A DNA stretch of 54,526 nt, taken from positions 1 to 54,526 of the forward strand of contig JAFRQS010000022.1 of assembly GCA_017428495.1 (NCBI GenBank). Reading direction: 5' to 3'. Below the pieces are notes generated by a model. That model was not told the origin of the DNA. It did no database searches and saw only the letters and a program-made list of their open reading frames with translations. Origin of the DNA: Bacilli bacterium. Its GTDB lineage: Bacteria; Bacillota_I; Bacilli_A; RF39; UBA660. Of this stretch, positions 1-8,333 are shown piece after piece (within the stretch, counting starts at the first letter, position 1; every line of letters starts with the position of its first letter). Both the position numbers and the translations under genes were made by a program.

Positions 1-219
1 GCACCTCTGGTGTATCTGTTGTCACGCCAGTGGCAGTGCAGAGTAGCTATGTGCGGAGAGGATAAACGCTGAAAGCATATAAGTGTGAAACCTTCTTCAA
101 GATGAATTTTCCCATATGTATATAGTAAGACCCCAGTTAGACTAACTGGTTGATAGGCTAGAAGTGGAAGTTTAGTGATAAATTGAGCGGACTAGTACTA
201 ATAGGTCGAGGATTTAACC
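1..219 (+). rRNA. 23S ribosomal RNA, 3' end (partial)
   Basis: The first 219 bases carry the conserved 3' end of bacterial large-subunit rRNA. Recognisable stretches are the segment around GTGCGGAGAGGATAAACGCTGAAAGCAT and, near the end, ACTAATAGGTCGAGGATTTAACC. The gene is cut by the window edge, so only its last part is present. It is followed after about 60 bases by a 5S gene, the usual rrn order. The 3' end at 219 is placed by similarity to the usual terminal sequence and could be off by a few bases. Confidence 0.96.
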
Positions 220-281
220 CTATCTAATTTGTTGCAACCCATGTTATCATGTTTTCAGAGAATTAATTTTCTCTATATATT

Positions 282-389
<108 letters not shown>

Positions 390-395
390 TTTTTT

Positions 396-424
396 TTGCA
401 AAAATTTATAATGCATGATATAAT
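396..424 (+). promoter_or_regulatory. Promoter TTGCAA-N17-TATAAT for the gene at 448
   Basis: A -35 box TTGCAA (396-401) is followed by a 17-base spacer and a perfect -10 TATAAT (419-424), which also has an upstream TG (TGATATAAT). It begins inside the T-run that ends the rRNA operon, so the next gene has its own start. The predicted transcript start is near 431. Confidence 0.6.
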
Positions 425-447
425 ACCTCCCATATGGAGGTTTTATT

Positions 448-1068
448 ATGATATATTTTGAAAAGCATAGAGATGGTTCAATTTCTAAATGGAATATAAC
501 TTTTGATATAGATGACTTGGAAATCATAAAAAAGCAAGTTATGGAAAAATTTCATAAAGTTATACATCATGAACATGATTTAGATGAAGACATCGCAAAG
601 GCAAGATTAGAATCTAAAAAGTATCATAATTTTACTATGGTAAAAAACCTTAACTCTGAGACATATCACGTCACATATGATGAATATGAATATCCAAGAT
701 TAGTATATTTAATTGAAGATCTATTGTGTGGAGATTTATCTGCTATTTCAAGTATAGAAAGTCCAACTGAAACTGGTCAAAGAAAGTATAATGAAAGGAT
801 AGAAACATTAGCCGATGAAATAGATACTATTGATAATTTTGATACGGATAAAAAAATTAGGAAATTAGAAGAATTAAAAGTAGCAATAAGAGAATCAAAT
901 ATTAATAAATCAGAAAAGAAGTTATCTAAGTATTATGAGATGACTCAAAGTGTCATAAACAGATATTTAATTGCACACTTAGAGCCTGAAGAAGTTGAAA
1001 ATATTGAGAGCTTTTTTGATATGTCTATACCTGAAATTGTTAAAGCAAAGCAGAGAAGAATATTTTAG
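448..1068 (+). CDS. Conserved-looking protein of unknown function, 206 aa
   Basis: I do not recognise this protein. It has no signal peptide or membrane segment and is highly charged, so it is probably cytoplasmic. The N-terminal half (about residues 1-75) looks alpha/beta. The C-terminal half (about 105-175) is a run of Lys/Glu-rich helices that could form a coiled coil. The start is set by a GGAGG ribosome site at 436-440, eight bases ahead of ATG. It is a single-gene unit, with a promoter overlapping the rRNA terminator and a hairpin terminator after the stop. Base composition and codon use match the neighbouring housekeeping genes, so there is no sign of recent transfer. Confidence 0.75.
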   Translation: MIYFEKHRDGSISKWNITFDIDDLEIIKKQVMEKFHKVIHHEHDLDEDIAKARLESKKYHNFTMVKNLNSETYHVTYDEYEYPRLVYLIEDLLCGDLSAISSIESPTETGQRKYNERIETLADEIDTIDNFDTDKKIRKLEELKVAIRESNINKSEKKLSKYYEMTQSVINRYLIAHLEPEEVENIESFFDMSIPEIVKAKQRRIF

Positions 1069-1077
1069 ATACAAATA

Positions 1078-1104
1078 AAAATGAAATTTAATTTCATTTT
1101 TTTT
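1078..1104 (+). terminator. Rho-independent terminator
   Basis: A perfect 10-bp stem (1078-1087 with 1091-1100, loop TTA) runs into a T-tract ending at 1104. It closes the single-gene unit before tsaE. Confidence 0.75.
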
Positions 1105-1113
1105 ATGTTTATA

Positions 1114-1142
1114 TTGTATTAAAAAATTATTTTTATTATAAT
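1114..1142 (+). promoter_or_regulatory. Promoter TTGTAT-N17-TATAAT for the t6A operon
   Basis: TTGTAT (1114-1119), a 17-base spacer and TATAAT (1137-1142) predict a start near 1149. That is only about 11 bases before the tsaE ATG, so the leader would be very short and the AGGTGAT ribosome site would lie almost at the RNA's 5' end. Confidence 0.6.
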
Positions 1143-1159
1143 TAAAATAGGTGATTGAT

Positions 1160-1612
1160 ATGGATTATAAGATAACAACTAAATCAGAAGAAGAAACAAT
1201 GGAAATAGCAGAAAATATGGAATCTGAGAAATTTCCTAATATGGTTATATGTTTAATAGGGGACTTAGGAAGTGGTAAGACAATATTTACAAAAGGTTTT
1301 GCTAATTCTTTAGGAATAGATGAGAATATTACTTCTCCAACATTTAATATTATTAAAGAATATACTGGTGGAGAAATGAATTTATATCATATGGATTTGT
1401 ATAGATTAAATGGAGATGTTAGAAATCTTGGATTAGATGAGTACTTTTCTAAAGATGGTATAGTAATAATTGAATGGGCTGATATGATAGAAGATTATTT
1501 GCCAGAAGAAAGATTAGAGATAACATTTAAAATAGTAGATGAAGATACTAGAGTATTAATATTTAAACCATATGGAGAGAAATATGAAGAGTTATGCGAG
1601 GCGATCTTGTGA
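1160..1612 (+). CDS. tsaE: tRNA t6A37 threonylcarbamoyladenosine biosynthesis ATPase TsaE
   Basis: TsaE is the P-loop ATPase that works with TsaB and TsaD to put the N6-threonylcarbamoyl group on A37 of ANN-decoding tRNAs. The 150-residue protein shows the family's Walker A GDLGSGKT (about 36-43), the switch-like SPTFNIIKEY, the HMDLYRL block and the Walker-B-like IIEWAD. Its length matches the family. A GTG nine bases upstream (1151) is in frame, but it falls inside the AGGTGAT ribosome site, so ATG 1160 is chosen. It is the first gene of tsaE-tsaB-rimI-tsaD. Its TGA stop overlaps the GTG start of tsaB (GTGA), which suggests translational coupling. TsaC/Sua5 is not in the window. Confidence 0.95.
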   Translation: MDYKITTKSEEETMEIAENMESEKFPNMVICLIGDLGSGKTIFTKGFANSLGIDENITSPTFNIIKEYTGGEMNLYHMDLYRLNGDVRNLGLDEYFSKDGIVIIEWADMIEDYLPEERLEITFKIVDEDTRVLIFKPYGEKYEELCEAIL

Positions 1613-2232
1613 TAACTCTATTTATTGATACAAGTACAGAATATCTTACAGTAGCATTAATAAAAGATGATAAAGTATTAAAAGAAAATACTATATCATC
1701 TAGTGAGCATTCAAAATATGCAATGACTGAAATAGAAAAATTATTTGATGGTACTGATATAGGTAGAAAAAGTGTAAATAAGATAATGGTTACTAATGGG
1801 CCAGGATCTTTTACAGGAGTAAGAATAGGTGTTACAATTGCGAAGACATATGCATGGGCATGTAATATTAATATAATACCTATATCTACATTAAAGGCAT
1901 ATGCGTTGTCTTATAGTGGTTATAATTATTATGTACCATATATAGATGCTAGAAGAGGATATGTATATGCATCTATATATGATAAAGATTATAATGAAGT
2001 ATTAAAAGATTCATATATATCATTGGAAGATTTATTAAAAAAATGTGAAAAATTATCTAATATTGCATTTATAGGAAAAAGTGATAAGAAAGAAATACTT
2101 CCTAATAAATTAAATATTTTGAATATATATAATTATTATAAAAATGAGAATGGTATAAGTCCACATGCTTTAATACCAAATTATTTAAAAAAGACTGAGG
2201 CTGAAGAAAAGTTTGGTGATATAAATGATTAG
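1609..2232 (+). CDS. tsaB: tRNA t6A37 biosynthesis protein TsaB
   Basis: TsaB is the inactive ASKHA-fold partner that dimerises with TsaD in the t6A complex. The 207-residue protein opens with FIDTSTEYLTVAL and carries the family hallmark NGPGSFTGVRIGVTIAK (about 61-77). The long first helix and the LDARRGYVYAS-like block (here YIDARRGYVYAS) follow. An ATG at 1594 is in frame but has no ribosome site. GTG 1609 sits after GAGGCGAT, puts the protein start at the usual position and gives a 4-base GTGA overlap with tsaE, so it is preferred. The end overlaps rimI by 8 bases. Confidence 0.93.
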   Translation: MITLFIDTSTEYLTVALIKDDKVLKENTISSSEHSKYAMTEIEKLFDGTDIGRKSVNKIMVTNGPGSFTGVRIGVTIAKTYAWACNINIIPISTLKAYALSYSGYNYYVPYIDARRGYVYASIYDKDYNEVLKDSYISLEDLLKKCEKLSNIAFIGKSDKKEILPNKLNILNIYNYYKNENGISPHALIPNYLKKTEAEEKFGDIND

Positions 2233-2635
2233 AGAATATAATGAAAGTGACTATAATGCGGTAAATGTATTAGGAAGAGATATAAATCCTGATTATTTTA
2301 TTAAGTTTAATTCAGTTTCTAAGTGCTTTGTATATGAAGAAGATGATGAAGTGGTTGGATTTATACTTGCAGATATATTTGATGATAGAGCAGAAATAAT
2401 TGATGTAGCAGTTGAAGTAATGCATAGGAATAATAAAATTGGCGATAAATTAGTAAAACATGTAATAGAATTATGTAAAGAAAAAGGTTGTAATGATATT
2501 ACGTTAGAGGTAAGAGTAAATAATGATGCTGCTATTAAATTATATAAAAATAATGATTTTAAAATAGTGAGTATTAGAAAAAAATATTATTCAAAAGGAA
2601 CAGTAGATGCTAATTTAATGCAAAGAAAGTTGTGA
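2225..2635 (+). CDS. rimI: GNAT N-acetyltransferase, RimI-like (ribosomal protein S18 alanine N-acetyltransferase)
   Basis: This is a single GNAT domain of 136 residues. The acetyl-CoA binding core is near VAVEVMHRNNKIGDKLV (about 73-89), followed by TLEVRVNNDAAIKLYKNNDFK (about 97-117), the classic RimI signature. RimI enzymes acetylate the N terminus of ribosomal protein S18 or related proteins. Its position between tsaB and tsaD is the common Gram-positive arrangement and supports the name. The canonical RGxGxG/A loop is relaxed here to RNNKIG, so substrate and activity are inferred. It overlaps tsaB by 8 bases and ends 4 bases before tsaD. Confidence 0.85.
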   Translation: MIREYNESDYNAVNVLGRDINPDYFIKFNSVSKCFVYEEDDEVVGFILADIFDDRAEIIDVAVEVMHRNNKIGDKLVKHVIELCKEKGCNDITLEVRVNNDAAIKLYKNNDFKIVSIRKKYYSKGTVDANLMQRKL

Positions 2636-2639
2636 TAGA

Positions 2640-3671
2640 ATGGATGTTTATATTTTAGGAATAGAATCCAGTTGTGATGAAATGAGCGCAAGTATTATTA
2701 AAAATGGTAATACTGAAATAAAAACTATTGTTTTATCACAAATGGATATTCATAAAAAATATGGTGGTGTAGTACCTGAAATAGCAAGTAGATGTCATAT
2801 TGAAAGTGCTACTATGGTATTAGAAGAATTATTTGAAGGTATAGATTTAACAATGAATGATATAACTGCTATAGCAATAACTTATGGACCTGGATTAATT
2901 GGATCTTTGTTAGTAGGATTGCAAATAGCTAAAACTTTGGCATTTGTATATAATAAACCACTTGTACCAGTGCACCATATAGCAGGACATATATATGCTA
3001 ATAACTTAGTAGAAGAAATGAAATTTCCACTAATATCATTAGTAGTAAGTGGTGGACATACTGATATTATATACATGAAAGATCATTTTGAATTTGAAAA
3101 AATAGGTGGTACATTAGATGATGCTGTAGGAGAATGTTATGATAAAGTTGCAAGAGTATTAGATCTTCCTTATCCTGGAGGACCACAAATAGATAGATTA
3201 TCAAAAGAAGGTAATGATATTTATAAGTTACCACTTCCTTTAGATGATGATTCATTTAATTTTAGTTTTAGTGGTTTAAAAAGTGCAGTTATAAACTTAG
3301 TTCATAATGAAGAACAAAGAGGTAATGTTATAAATAAAGCAGATCTTGCTACAAGTTTTCAAAATACAGTTGTAAAAATAATAACTAAAAAAACAATGAA
3401 AGCAATAGAAAAATATAATGTTAATAAATTAATAATGAGTGGTGGTGTAGCAGCTAATAAAGCACTTAGGGAAAAGTTTGAAACTTTATGTAATGAAAAT
3501 AATATAAATTTTTCTGTACCACCGATTAAGTATTGTACAGATAATGCTGCAATGATAGCTACGGCAGGTTATTTTGCATATATAAAAGGGTTAAGAAGTG
3601 ATATGACATTAAATGCTGTTGCTGTTGATTCTTTATATAATTATGTCAATAAATTTAGAAGTAGTGAATAA
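2640..3671 (+). CDS. tsaD: tRNA t6A37 threonylcarbamoyltransferase TsaD
   Basis: TsaD is the catalytic subunit that transfers threonylcarbamoyl from threonylcarbamoyl-AMP to A37 of tRNA. The 343-residue protein has the full family layout: GIESSCDE at the N terminus, EIASRCH, the metal-binding histidines of VHHIAGH (His113 and His117), VSGGHTDI, and the C-terminal MSGGVAAN and CTDNAAMI motifs. Length and motif order match bacterial TsaD. It is the last gene of the t6A operon, four bases after rimI, with no strong ribosome site of its own, so it probably depends on coupling. A hairpin terminator overlaps its stop codon. Confidence 0.97.
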   Translation: MDVYILGIESSCDEMSASIIKNGNTEIKTIVLSQMDIHKKYGGVVPEIASRCHIESATMVLEELFEGIDLTMNDITAIAITYGPGLIGSLLVGLQIAKTLAFVYNKPLVPVHHIAGHIYANNLVEEMKFPLISLVVSGGHTDIIYMKDHFEFEKIGGTLDDAVGECYDKVARVLDLPYPGGPQIDRLSKEGNDIYKLPLPLDDDSFNFSFSGLKSAVINLVHNEEQRGNVINKADLATSFQNTVVKIITKKTMKAIEKYNVNKLIMSGGVAANKALREKFETLCNENNINFSVPPIKYCTDNAAMIATAGYFAYIKGLRSDMTLNAVAVDSLYNYVNKFRSSE

Positions 3672-3683
3672 TTACTACTTTTT
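3659..3683 (+). terminator. Terminator of the t6A operon
   Basis: AAGTAGT (3659-3665) pairs with ACTACTT (3674-3680), followed by a short T-run. The hairpin includes the stop codon of tsaD. Confidence 0.6.
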
Positions 3684-3702
3684 ATTTACATAAGGAGGAA
3701 TT

Positions 3703-4221
3703 ATGAAAAAACTCAGTCCAAATAAAAAGGCGTTTATAGCTTTATCTGCATGTATAATTATTCTTACGTCAATAAAATTCAATAATTATCAATATTCTCC
3801 TAAAATATCTTATAATGATAAATATAATCCTGGTAGTGAGGAGCCTTTTGGTACTTATAGAAAAGGGAACATATATATAGGGGATCAGGAATTTATAGAT
3901 AGGATATTTGATGAATCTACAGATGATGTATATGTAGTAGATTTGAGAGATATGGATAATCCAGATATGGAAATATATAATTCATATGAATTTAGAAATA
4001 GGGATGAAATGATGGATATATTGGAAGTGTTGCAAGAATATGAAAGAAGATATCCAACAAATTGGTATAGAACTAATCCTTCAATGATGAATGAGTGGAG
4101 GATTCATAATATACTTTATGATATTAGCTTTGAAAGAAGTCATACTAGAGAAGTAGATTTCGATAATTTAGATGAAGAAATATATGATTCTAAGTTGTTG
4201 ACAAAGATATTTAAAGATTAA
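3703..4221 (+). CDS. Membrane-anchored protein of unknown function, 172 aa
   Basis: I do not recognise a named family. Residues about 9-24 form one hydrophobic segment after a Lys-rich start, so the protein is either anchored or secreted, with the rest outside the cell. The outer part is rich in acidic and aromatic residues and has a compact conserved-looking block, NWYRTNPSMMNEWRIHNILYD (about 124-144, with three Trp/Tyr pairs), followed by the acidic DFDNLDEEIYD. There is no lipobox Cys. The start is fixed by an AGGAGG site at 3693-3698. It sits alone between two terminator/promoter pairs. Confidence 0.7.
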   Translation: MKKLSPNKKAFIALSACIIILTSIKFNNYQYSPKISYNDKYNPGSEEPFGTYRKGNIYIGDQEFIDRIFDESTDDVYVVDLRDMDNPDMEIYNSYEFRNRDEMMDILEVLQEYERRYPTNWYRTNPSMMNEWRIHNILYDISFERSHTREVDFDNLDEEIYDSKLLTKIFKD

Positions 4222-4226
4222 TAAAT

Positions 4227-4255
4227 TTGACAAATTTAAGCAAAAAATATAAAAT
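4227..4255 (+). promoter_or_regulatory. Promoter TTGACA-N17-TAAAAT for the acyltransferase gene
   Basis: A consensus TTGACA (4227-4232), 17 bases, then TAAAAT (4250-4255). The predicted start is near 4262, 24 bases before the ATG at 4286. Confidence 0.6.
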
Positions 4256-4285
4256 ATTTATTTGAAAATTTAAGTGGGTGTGTTT

Positions 4286-5296
4286 ATGTTAAAAAATGTA
4301 TTGAGTGATTTAAAGAATGGTACAAGTCATAGTGTGGAGTATTTGATGAGTAATAATGTGGAGGATACTTTATCAAAAAAGGGTATAAAAATTAGAAAAA
4401 TATTTTCACCATTACTTAGAATGATATATTTAACTCAAACAAAGTATAAATTAATACGTGAACCATACAATACAAAAAAAGAAGACAAAAAGGGTAAAAT
4501 ATTTATAATTAATCATAGACAAGCTGATGATATAGTATTAGGTGCTAATGCTGTAGATGAACATGCATATATTGTATTTGGTAATGATAAATTAGTGTTA
4601 GAAACTAGTAGTGGACTTGGTTTGTGGGCTAATGGAATGATTGCATTAAAAAGAGATAATAAAGTAAGTAGGAAATCAACTTATGATAAGATGAAATATG
4701 TCTTAGAAAATGGTGGAAATATAATTATATATTCAGAAGGATACTGGAATTTAGATGATGATGGAATAACTGATGGTATACATGCATCTGATGCACATAA
4801 TTCTGAATGCTGGTTAATTCAAGATATAAATATAGGTGCTATAAGATTAGCAAAAGAAACAGGGTGCCCTATAATACCTACAATACTTCATTATGATGAA
4901 GTTGGTGAGAAAAGATGTTACTCAAAAAGAGGAGATCCTATATATGTAGGTAAAGATGATGATATTTTTGTAAAAAAAGATGAAATAATGGATGAAATGA
5001 ACACTATATATTATAATTTAATGGAGAAACACTCATTTTATCTTAGAGAAAAATTAGAAAGTGATGGTATATCTTTAAGAGAGAAATGGATAGCATTAAA
5101 AAAGGAATTGATTGATGCTTGTGCAATTCCAAGTATTGGATATGAATTAGATTTATTAGATGAAAAAAGAATAGGTAAGGCTAAAGTTAGTAATCCAGTC
5201 ATTACTAATGAAGAAGCTTTTAAACATCTAGATGAAATAGAAATAAAACCATCTAATGCATATTTGTTGTCTAAACGATTATCAGGAAGAAAATGA
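4286..5296 (+). CDS. PlsC-like 1-acyl-glycerol-3-phosphate acyltransferase family protein
   Basis: The protein has the marks of the PlsC/LPLAT acyltransferase fold, which esterifies fatty acyl groups to lysophosphatidate or a related acceptor at the membrane. The catalytic NHxxxxD motif appears as NHRQADD (about 73-79), the acceptor-site EG motif as YSEGYWN (about 147-153), and the later Pro motif as GCPIIPTI (about 191-198). At 336 residues it is longer than classical PlsC (about 240). The C-terminal extension of roughly 100 residues is charged and not membrane-spanning. GTG 4274 is in frame, but ATG 4286 has the better placed GTGGGTGTG site. The exact acceptor is not determinable from the sequence. 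Confidence 0.8.
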   Translation: MLKNVLSDLKNGTSHSVEYLMSNNVEDTLSKKGIKIRKIFSPLLRMIYLTQTKYKLIREPYNTKKEDKKGKIFIINHRQADDIVLGANAVDEHAYIVFGNDKLVLETSSGLGLWANGMIALKRDNKVSRKSTYDKMKYVLENGGNIIIYSEGYWNLDDDGITDGIHASDAHNSECWLIQDINIGAIRLAKETGCPIIPTILHYDEVGEKRCYSKRGDPIYVGKDDDIFVKKDEIMDEMNTIYYNLMEKHSFYLREKLESDGISLREKWIALKKELIDACAIPSIGYELDLLDEKRIGKAKVSNPVITNEEAFKHLDEIEIKPSNAYLLSKRLSGRK

Positions 5297-5312
5297 TAAT
5301 CGCTTTTTTTTT
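5276..5312 (+). terminator. Rho-independent terminator overlapping the acyltransferase stop
   Basis: A perfect 9-bp stem, CGATTATCA (5276-5284) with TGATAATCG (5294-5302), leads into a T8 run. The TGA stop is part of the right arm. Confidence 0.85.
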
Positions 5313-5317
5313 ATTTA

Positions 5318-5326
5318 TGATATAAT
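5318..5326 (+). promoter_or_regulatory. Extended -10 promoter TGATATAAT before the hybrid kinase
   Basis: TG (5318-5319), one base, TATAAT (5321-5326). There is no good -35 box upstream, where the terminator lies, so this would be an extended -10 promoter. Confidence 0.45.
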
Positions 5327-5349
5327 TAATTTATAATAGAGGTGTTTGT

Positions 5350-7221
5350 ATGTACAATTTATATATTCCTTTGTGTGGATTAATTTTAAGTGTAGTATTA
5401 TTTGTATTATATAGATATAAAGTAACTGATATAAGAAAAGAAAACAAACTTTACTTTTTTATGATTATTGATACTATTATTATGTGTGTATTTTGCTTGG
5501 CGGCAGTATATTTAATATATATTGGACATGATCATAAACTAATTAAATTTACAAACAGAGTAGAGTGCTATGCAATAGTAAATTATTTTGTTAATTTATT
5601 AATGTATATAATATGCTTATGTTACAAAAATTCAAAAAAAATAACAATAATCTATTGTGTATCAAATATTATATTTTTCTTTCTAATATTTTTTACACCA
5701 ACATATTTAGAAGTAACTAATGATTTAACTTATATGGTAACAAGGGGAATGATGGTAGATATTACTTCTGTATCAAGTGGTGTTATGTTATTAGCTACAT
5801 TCATTCTTTCAATAATTAATAAGAAAAAGTTAAAAGAAAAAATAGCACCTATAATGTTTTTATTAGTATTTATAGTAGTAGTTTTAATATTAAGAGCATT
5901 AGTGCCTGAATTTATATGTTTGGAGTTTCTTGCTGCAGTTGCGGCATTAATAATGTTTCATACAATAGAAAACCCAGATTTAAAAATGGTACAAGAATTA
6001 AATATAGCAAAACAACAAGCAGAAAAATCTAACCAAGCTAAAACAGATTTTTTATCAAGTATGAGTCATGAAATAAGAACTCCTTTAAACGCAATAGTTG
6101 GATTTAATGAATGTATAACAGAGGCAAAAACCTTAGAAGAAGCTAAGGAAAATGCAAGAGATGTTATTACAGCAGCAAATACGCTTCTTGAAACAATAAA
6201 TGGTATATTAGATATATCTAAGATTGAATCAGGTAAACTAGAACTTACAAGTATTAGATATAATCCTAAAAAGTTATTTGAAGATGCAGTTAAGTTACTA
6301 GAACCTAGAATATTAGATAAGAATTTAGAATTTAATGTTAAAATTGCTGAAGATTTACCATATAAATTATATGGAGATCAAACTAACTTAAAAAAATGTG
6401 TAATTAATCTTTTAACTAATGCTGCTAAATATACTGATTCTGGTAGTATCAATTTTCAAGTTAATTGTGTAAATGAAGAGGATACTTGTAAATTAATAAT
6501 AAGTGTTGCAGATACGGGAAGAGGTATAAAACCAGAAAATATTGAAAAGCTATTTACTAAGTTCCAAAGGTTAGAGGAAGATAAAAATGGTACTATAGAA
6601 GGCACTGGATTAGGTCTTGCTATTACTAAACAGTTAATAGAACTTATGGGTGGTAAAGTAATAGTACAAAGTGTATATGGTGAAGGTTCTAAATTTACAA
6701 TTTATGTAGCACAAGAAATAATTGCTAAAGAACCTAGTGTAGAAAAAGAAATTATGACACCAGTAATAGATAACAAAGAACTAAAGTTTGAAAATAAAAA
6801 GGTATTGGTAGTAGATGATAATAGTTTAAATATAAAAGTAGCATGTAAATTATTAGAAAAATATGGTTTAAATATTGATACTGCATTAAGTGGTGCAGAA
6901 TGTATTGAAAAGGTAAAAACTATTACATATGATTTAATATTAATGGATGATATGATGCCTAATATGAGTGGTACAGAGACATTAAAAGAATTAAAAAAAG
7001 ATCCTAATTTTAAAACACCTGTAATTGCACTTACAGCTAATGCATTAGTAGGAATGAGAGAAAATTATTTAAAAGAAGGATTTTTAGAGTATCTAGCTAA
7101 GCCTATTAACAAAGAAGAATTAGAAAAATGTTTAAAGCACTTTTTGTTAGATAAGAGAAGAAGTCCAATAAATTTTGATGATACAGAATCTTATGTATTA
7201 GATTTTGGGAATAGGAGTTAA
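5350..7221 (+). CDS. Membrane hybrid sensor histidine kinase with C-terminal receiver domain
   Basis: The 623-residue protein starts with about 205 residues of membrane segments (six or seven helices) and no obvious extracellular sensor domain. A short coiled linker follows, then a HisKA domain with the H-box [13 protein letters not shown] (phospho-acceptor His240). The HATPase domain has an N-box ([13 protein letters not shown]), DTGRGI and GTGLGLAI. The C-terminal receiver domain has the acidic pair in VVDDNS, the likely phospho-acceptor Asp533 in LMDDMMP, and a late Lys in LAKPIN. The hybrid layout implies an internal His-to-Asp phosphorelay. No separate DNA-binding response regulator lies next to it, so its output partner is unknown. 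Confidence 0.93.
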   Translation: MYNLYIPLCGLILSVVLFVLYRYKVTDIRKENKLYFFMIIDTIIMCVFCLAAVYLIYIGHDHKLIKFTNRVECYAIVNYFVNLLMYIICLCYKNSKKITIIYCVSNIIFFFLIFFTPTYLEVTNDLTYMVTRGMMVDITSVSSGVMLLATFILSIINKKKLKEKIAPIMFLLVFIVVVLILRALVPEFICLEFLAAVAALIMFHTIENPDLKMVQELNIAKQQAEKSNQAKTDFLSSMSHEIRTPLNAIVGFNECITEAKTLEEAKENARDVITAANTLLETINGILDISKIESGKLELTSIRYNPKKLFEDAVKLLEPRILDKNLEFNVKIAEDLPYKLYGDQTNLKKCVINLLTNAAKYTDSGSINFQVNCVNEEDTCKLIISVADTGRGIKPENIEKLFTKFQRLEEDKNGTIEGTGLGLAITKQLIELMGGKVIVQSVYGEGSKFTIYVAQEIIAKEPSVEKEIMTPVIDNKELKFENKKVLVVDDNSLNIKVACKLLEKYGLNIDTALSGAECIEKVKTITYDLILMDDMMPNMSGTETLKELKKDPNFKTPVIALTANALVGMRENYLKEGFLEYLAKPINKEELEKCLKHFLLDKRRSPINFDDTESYVLDFGNRS

Positions 7222-7222
7222 T

Positions 7223-7699
7223 ATGAAATATGTATTATTAGATTGTGATTATACCGAAAGAGAAGATTATAGATTAAATAAAGATATAAGTGAAGATGAA
7301 ATAAGAGCAAAAGAGGCTACTGAAAAGTTTGTGGAAAGTATAGTAGAGTATTTAAAGAGGATAGAAGGTTATGAATATGTAACAGAAGTTATTCTTGAAC
7401 CATTTGTAGAAAAAAATTCGGCATTAGAATTACTTCATGAAGATGGAGATAAAGAAAAAGTAAAAGTATTAGATGATATGGTATATGCAACATGTTTAGT
7501 AGAAGGTGATAGCGAAGTAGTAAATAGAGGATTAGATGCTATTGCAGAATCAGTAGTGTCACTATCTTCTCTATATAGTAAATTAGAAGAAGCAGGGCTT
7601 TCTTTACCAGTAGTAAGTACAAGTGATTTAAGAGATGATATAGTAAGTGACAGTTTATTAAAAAGAGAGAATTTACTTACTAAAGGTAAAAGAAAATAG
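7223..7699 (+). CDS. Protein of unknown function, 158 aa, downstream of the hybrid kinase
   Basis: No named family recognised. It is a soluble acidic protein without signal or membrane segment. Residues about 20-50 and 110-130 look helical, and the segment EVVNRGLDAIAESVVSLSSLYSKLEEAG is strongly amphipathic. Its ATG lies one base after the kinase stop and is preceded by an AGGAG site that sits inside the kinase's last codons, so the two genes are surely co-transcribed and probably coupled. The context makes a role in the same signalling path possible, but the sequence does not show one. It ends at a bidirectional terminator. Confidence 0.75.
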   Translation: MKYVLLDCDYTEREDYRLNKDISEDEIRAKEATEKFVESIVEYLKRIEGYEYVTEVILEPFVEKNSALELLHEDGDKEKVKVLDDMVYATCLVEGDSEVVNRGLDAIAESVVSLSSLYSKLEEAGLSLPVVSTSDLRDDIVSDSLLKRENLLTKGKRK

Positions 7700-7729
7700 A
7701 ATTAGTCAATTTAACTAATTCTATTTTTT
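7696..7729. terminator. Bidirectional terminator between convergent genes
   Basis: A perfect 11-bp stem (7696-7706 with 7714-7724) has a T-run on the plus strand and an A-run (T on the minus strand) on the other side. It serves both the gene ending at 7699 and the minus-strand gene ending at 7728. Confidence 0.8.
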
Positions 7730-8138
7730 ATTTCTTTTTTAGTGTTAAGTAATATATTGAACCTTCATCTAAAGTTGGTGATGTTAGTTCTAACTCTTCA
7801 TCAATATGTATCTCAAAGCTAGTTTTTTTGCTTCCTAAATCAATGCCTTTTTTGTTATCTGAGAATGGTTCTTTTGTTTCAATTATAATGCTATTATTAT
7901 TAATTTTTTTGATTTCAAATGATAAGTCGTATATAGAATTCTTATTGATAATATATTCTTTTTCTAAAATCACATCATATTCTTTAATTGTTTCCTTTGG
8001 CTTATAATTTTCTGTCCATCCTGACCAGCTAGATTCTTTAATTACTAATTTGAAATTTTTATTATTAGCTACTTTATATCCAATTATTGCAGCAATAATT
8101 ATAAGGACTAACAAAACATAAATTACTATCTTTTTCAT
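7728..8138 (-). CDS. Small membrane-anchored protein of unknown function, 136 aa
   Basis: The protein starts with MKKIV and one hydrophobic helix (about residues 4-20). A short outer domain of about 115 residues follows, which looks like a single beta-rich domain with several Lys/Glu-rich strands (for example EYDVILEKEY and TSFEIHIDEELEL). There is no Cys for lipidation. A strong GGAGGTGAT site precedes the ATG. It is a single gene divergent from the ECF sigma operon, with a TATAAT box on the minus strand at 8157-8162. No family recognised; the small beta domain resembles Ig-like or lipoprotein-type folds only in general appearance. Confidence 0.7.
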   Translation of the reverse strand: MKKIVIYVLLVLIIIAAIIGYKVANNKNFKLVIKESSWSGWTENYKPKETIKEYDVILEKEYIINKNSIYDLSFEIKKINNNSIIIETKEPFSDNKKGIDLGSKKTSFEIHIDEELELTSPTLDEGSIYYLTLKKK

Positions 8139-8200
8139 TTTATCACCTCCATATTTATTATATCATAGGCAAATGTATATGTATATAATTGTATTTTACA

Positions 8201-8229
8201 TTGTTTGTCATTTATACTATTGTTATAAT
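8201..8229 (+). promoter_or_regulatory. Promoter TTGTTT-N17-TATAAT for the sigma operon
   Basis: TTGTTT (8201-8206) with a 17-base spacer and TATAAT (8224-8229). It leaves a leader of roughly 100 bases before the sigma factor. A second, ECF-like element lies closer, at 8288. Confidence 0.5.
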
Positions 8230-8333
8230 ATATATAAGAAAATTTATATGAATAATATTTAATGATTTACTTTAGAATTTTTAATTTTGAAACTTTTTAA
8301 TAATTTTAAAGGATAATTATAATAGGTGATGAT

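Noticed and set aside
220..281. tRNA gene in the 23S-5S spacer or after the 5S gene
   Set aside because: No acceptor/T-loop pattern (GTTCGAATC-like) is present in either place.
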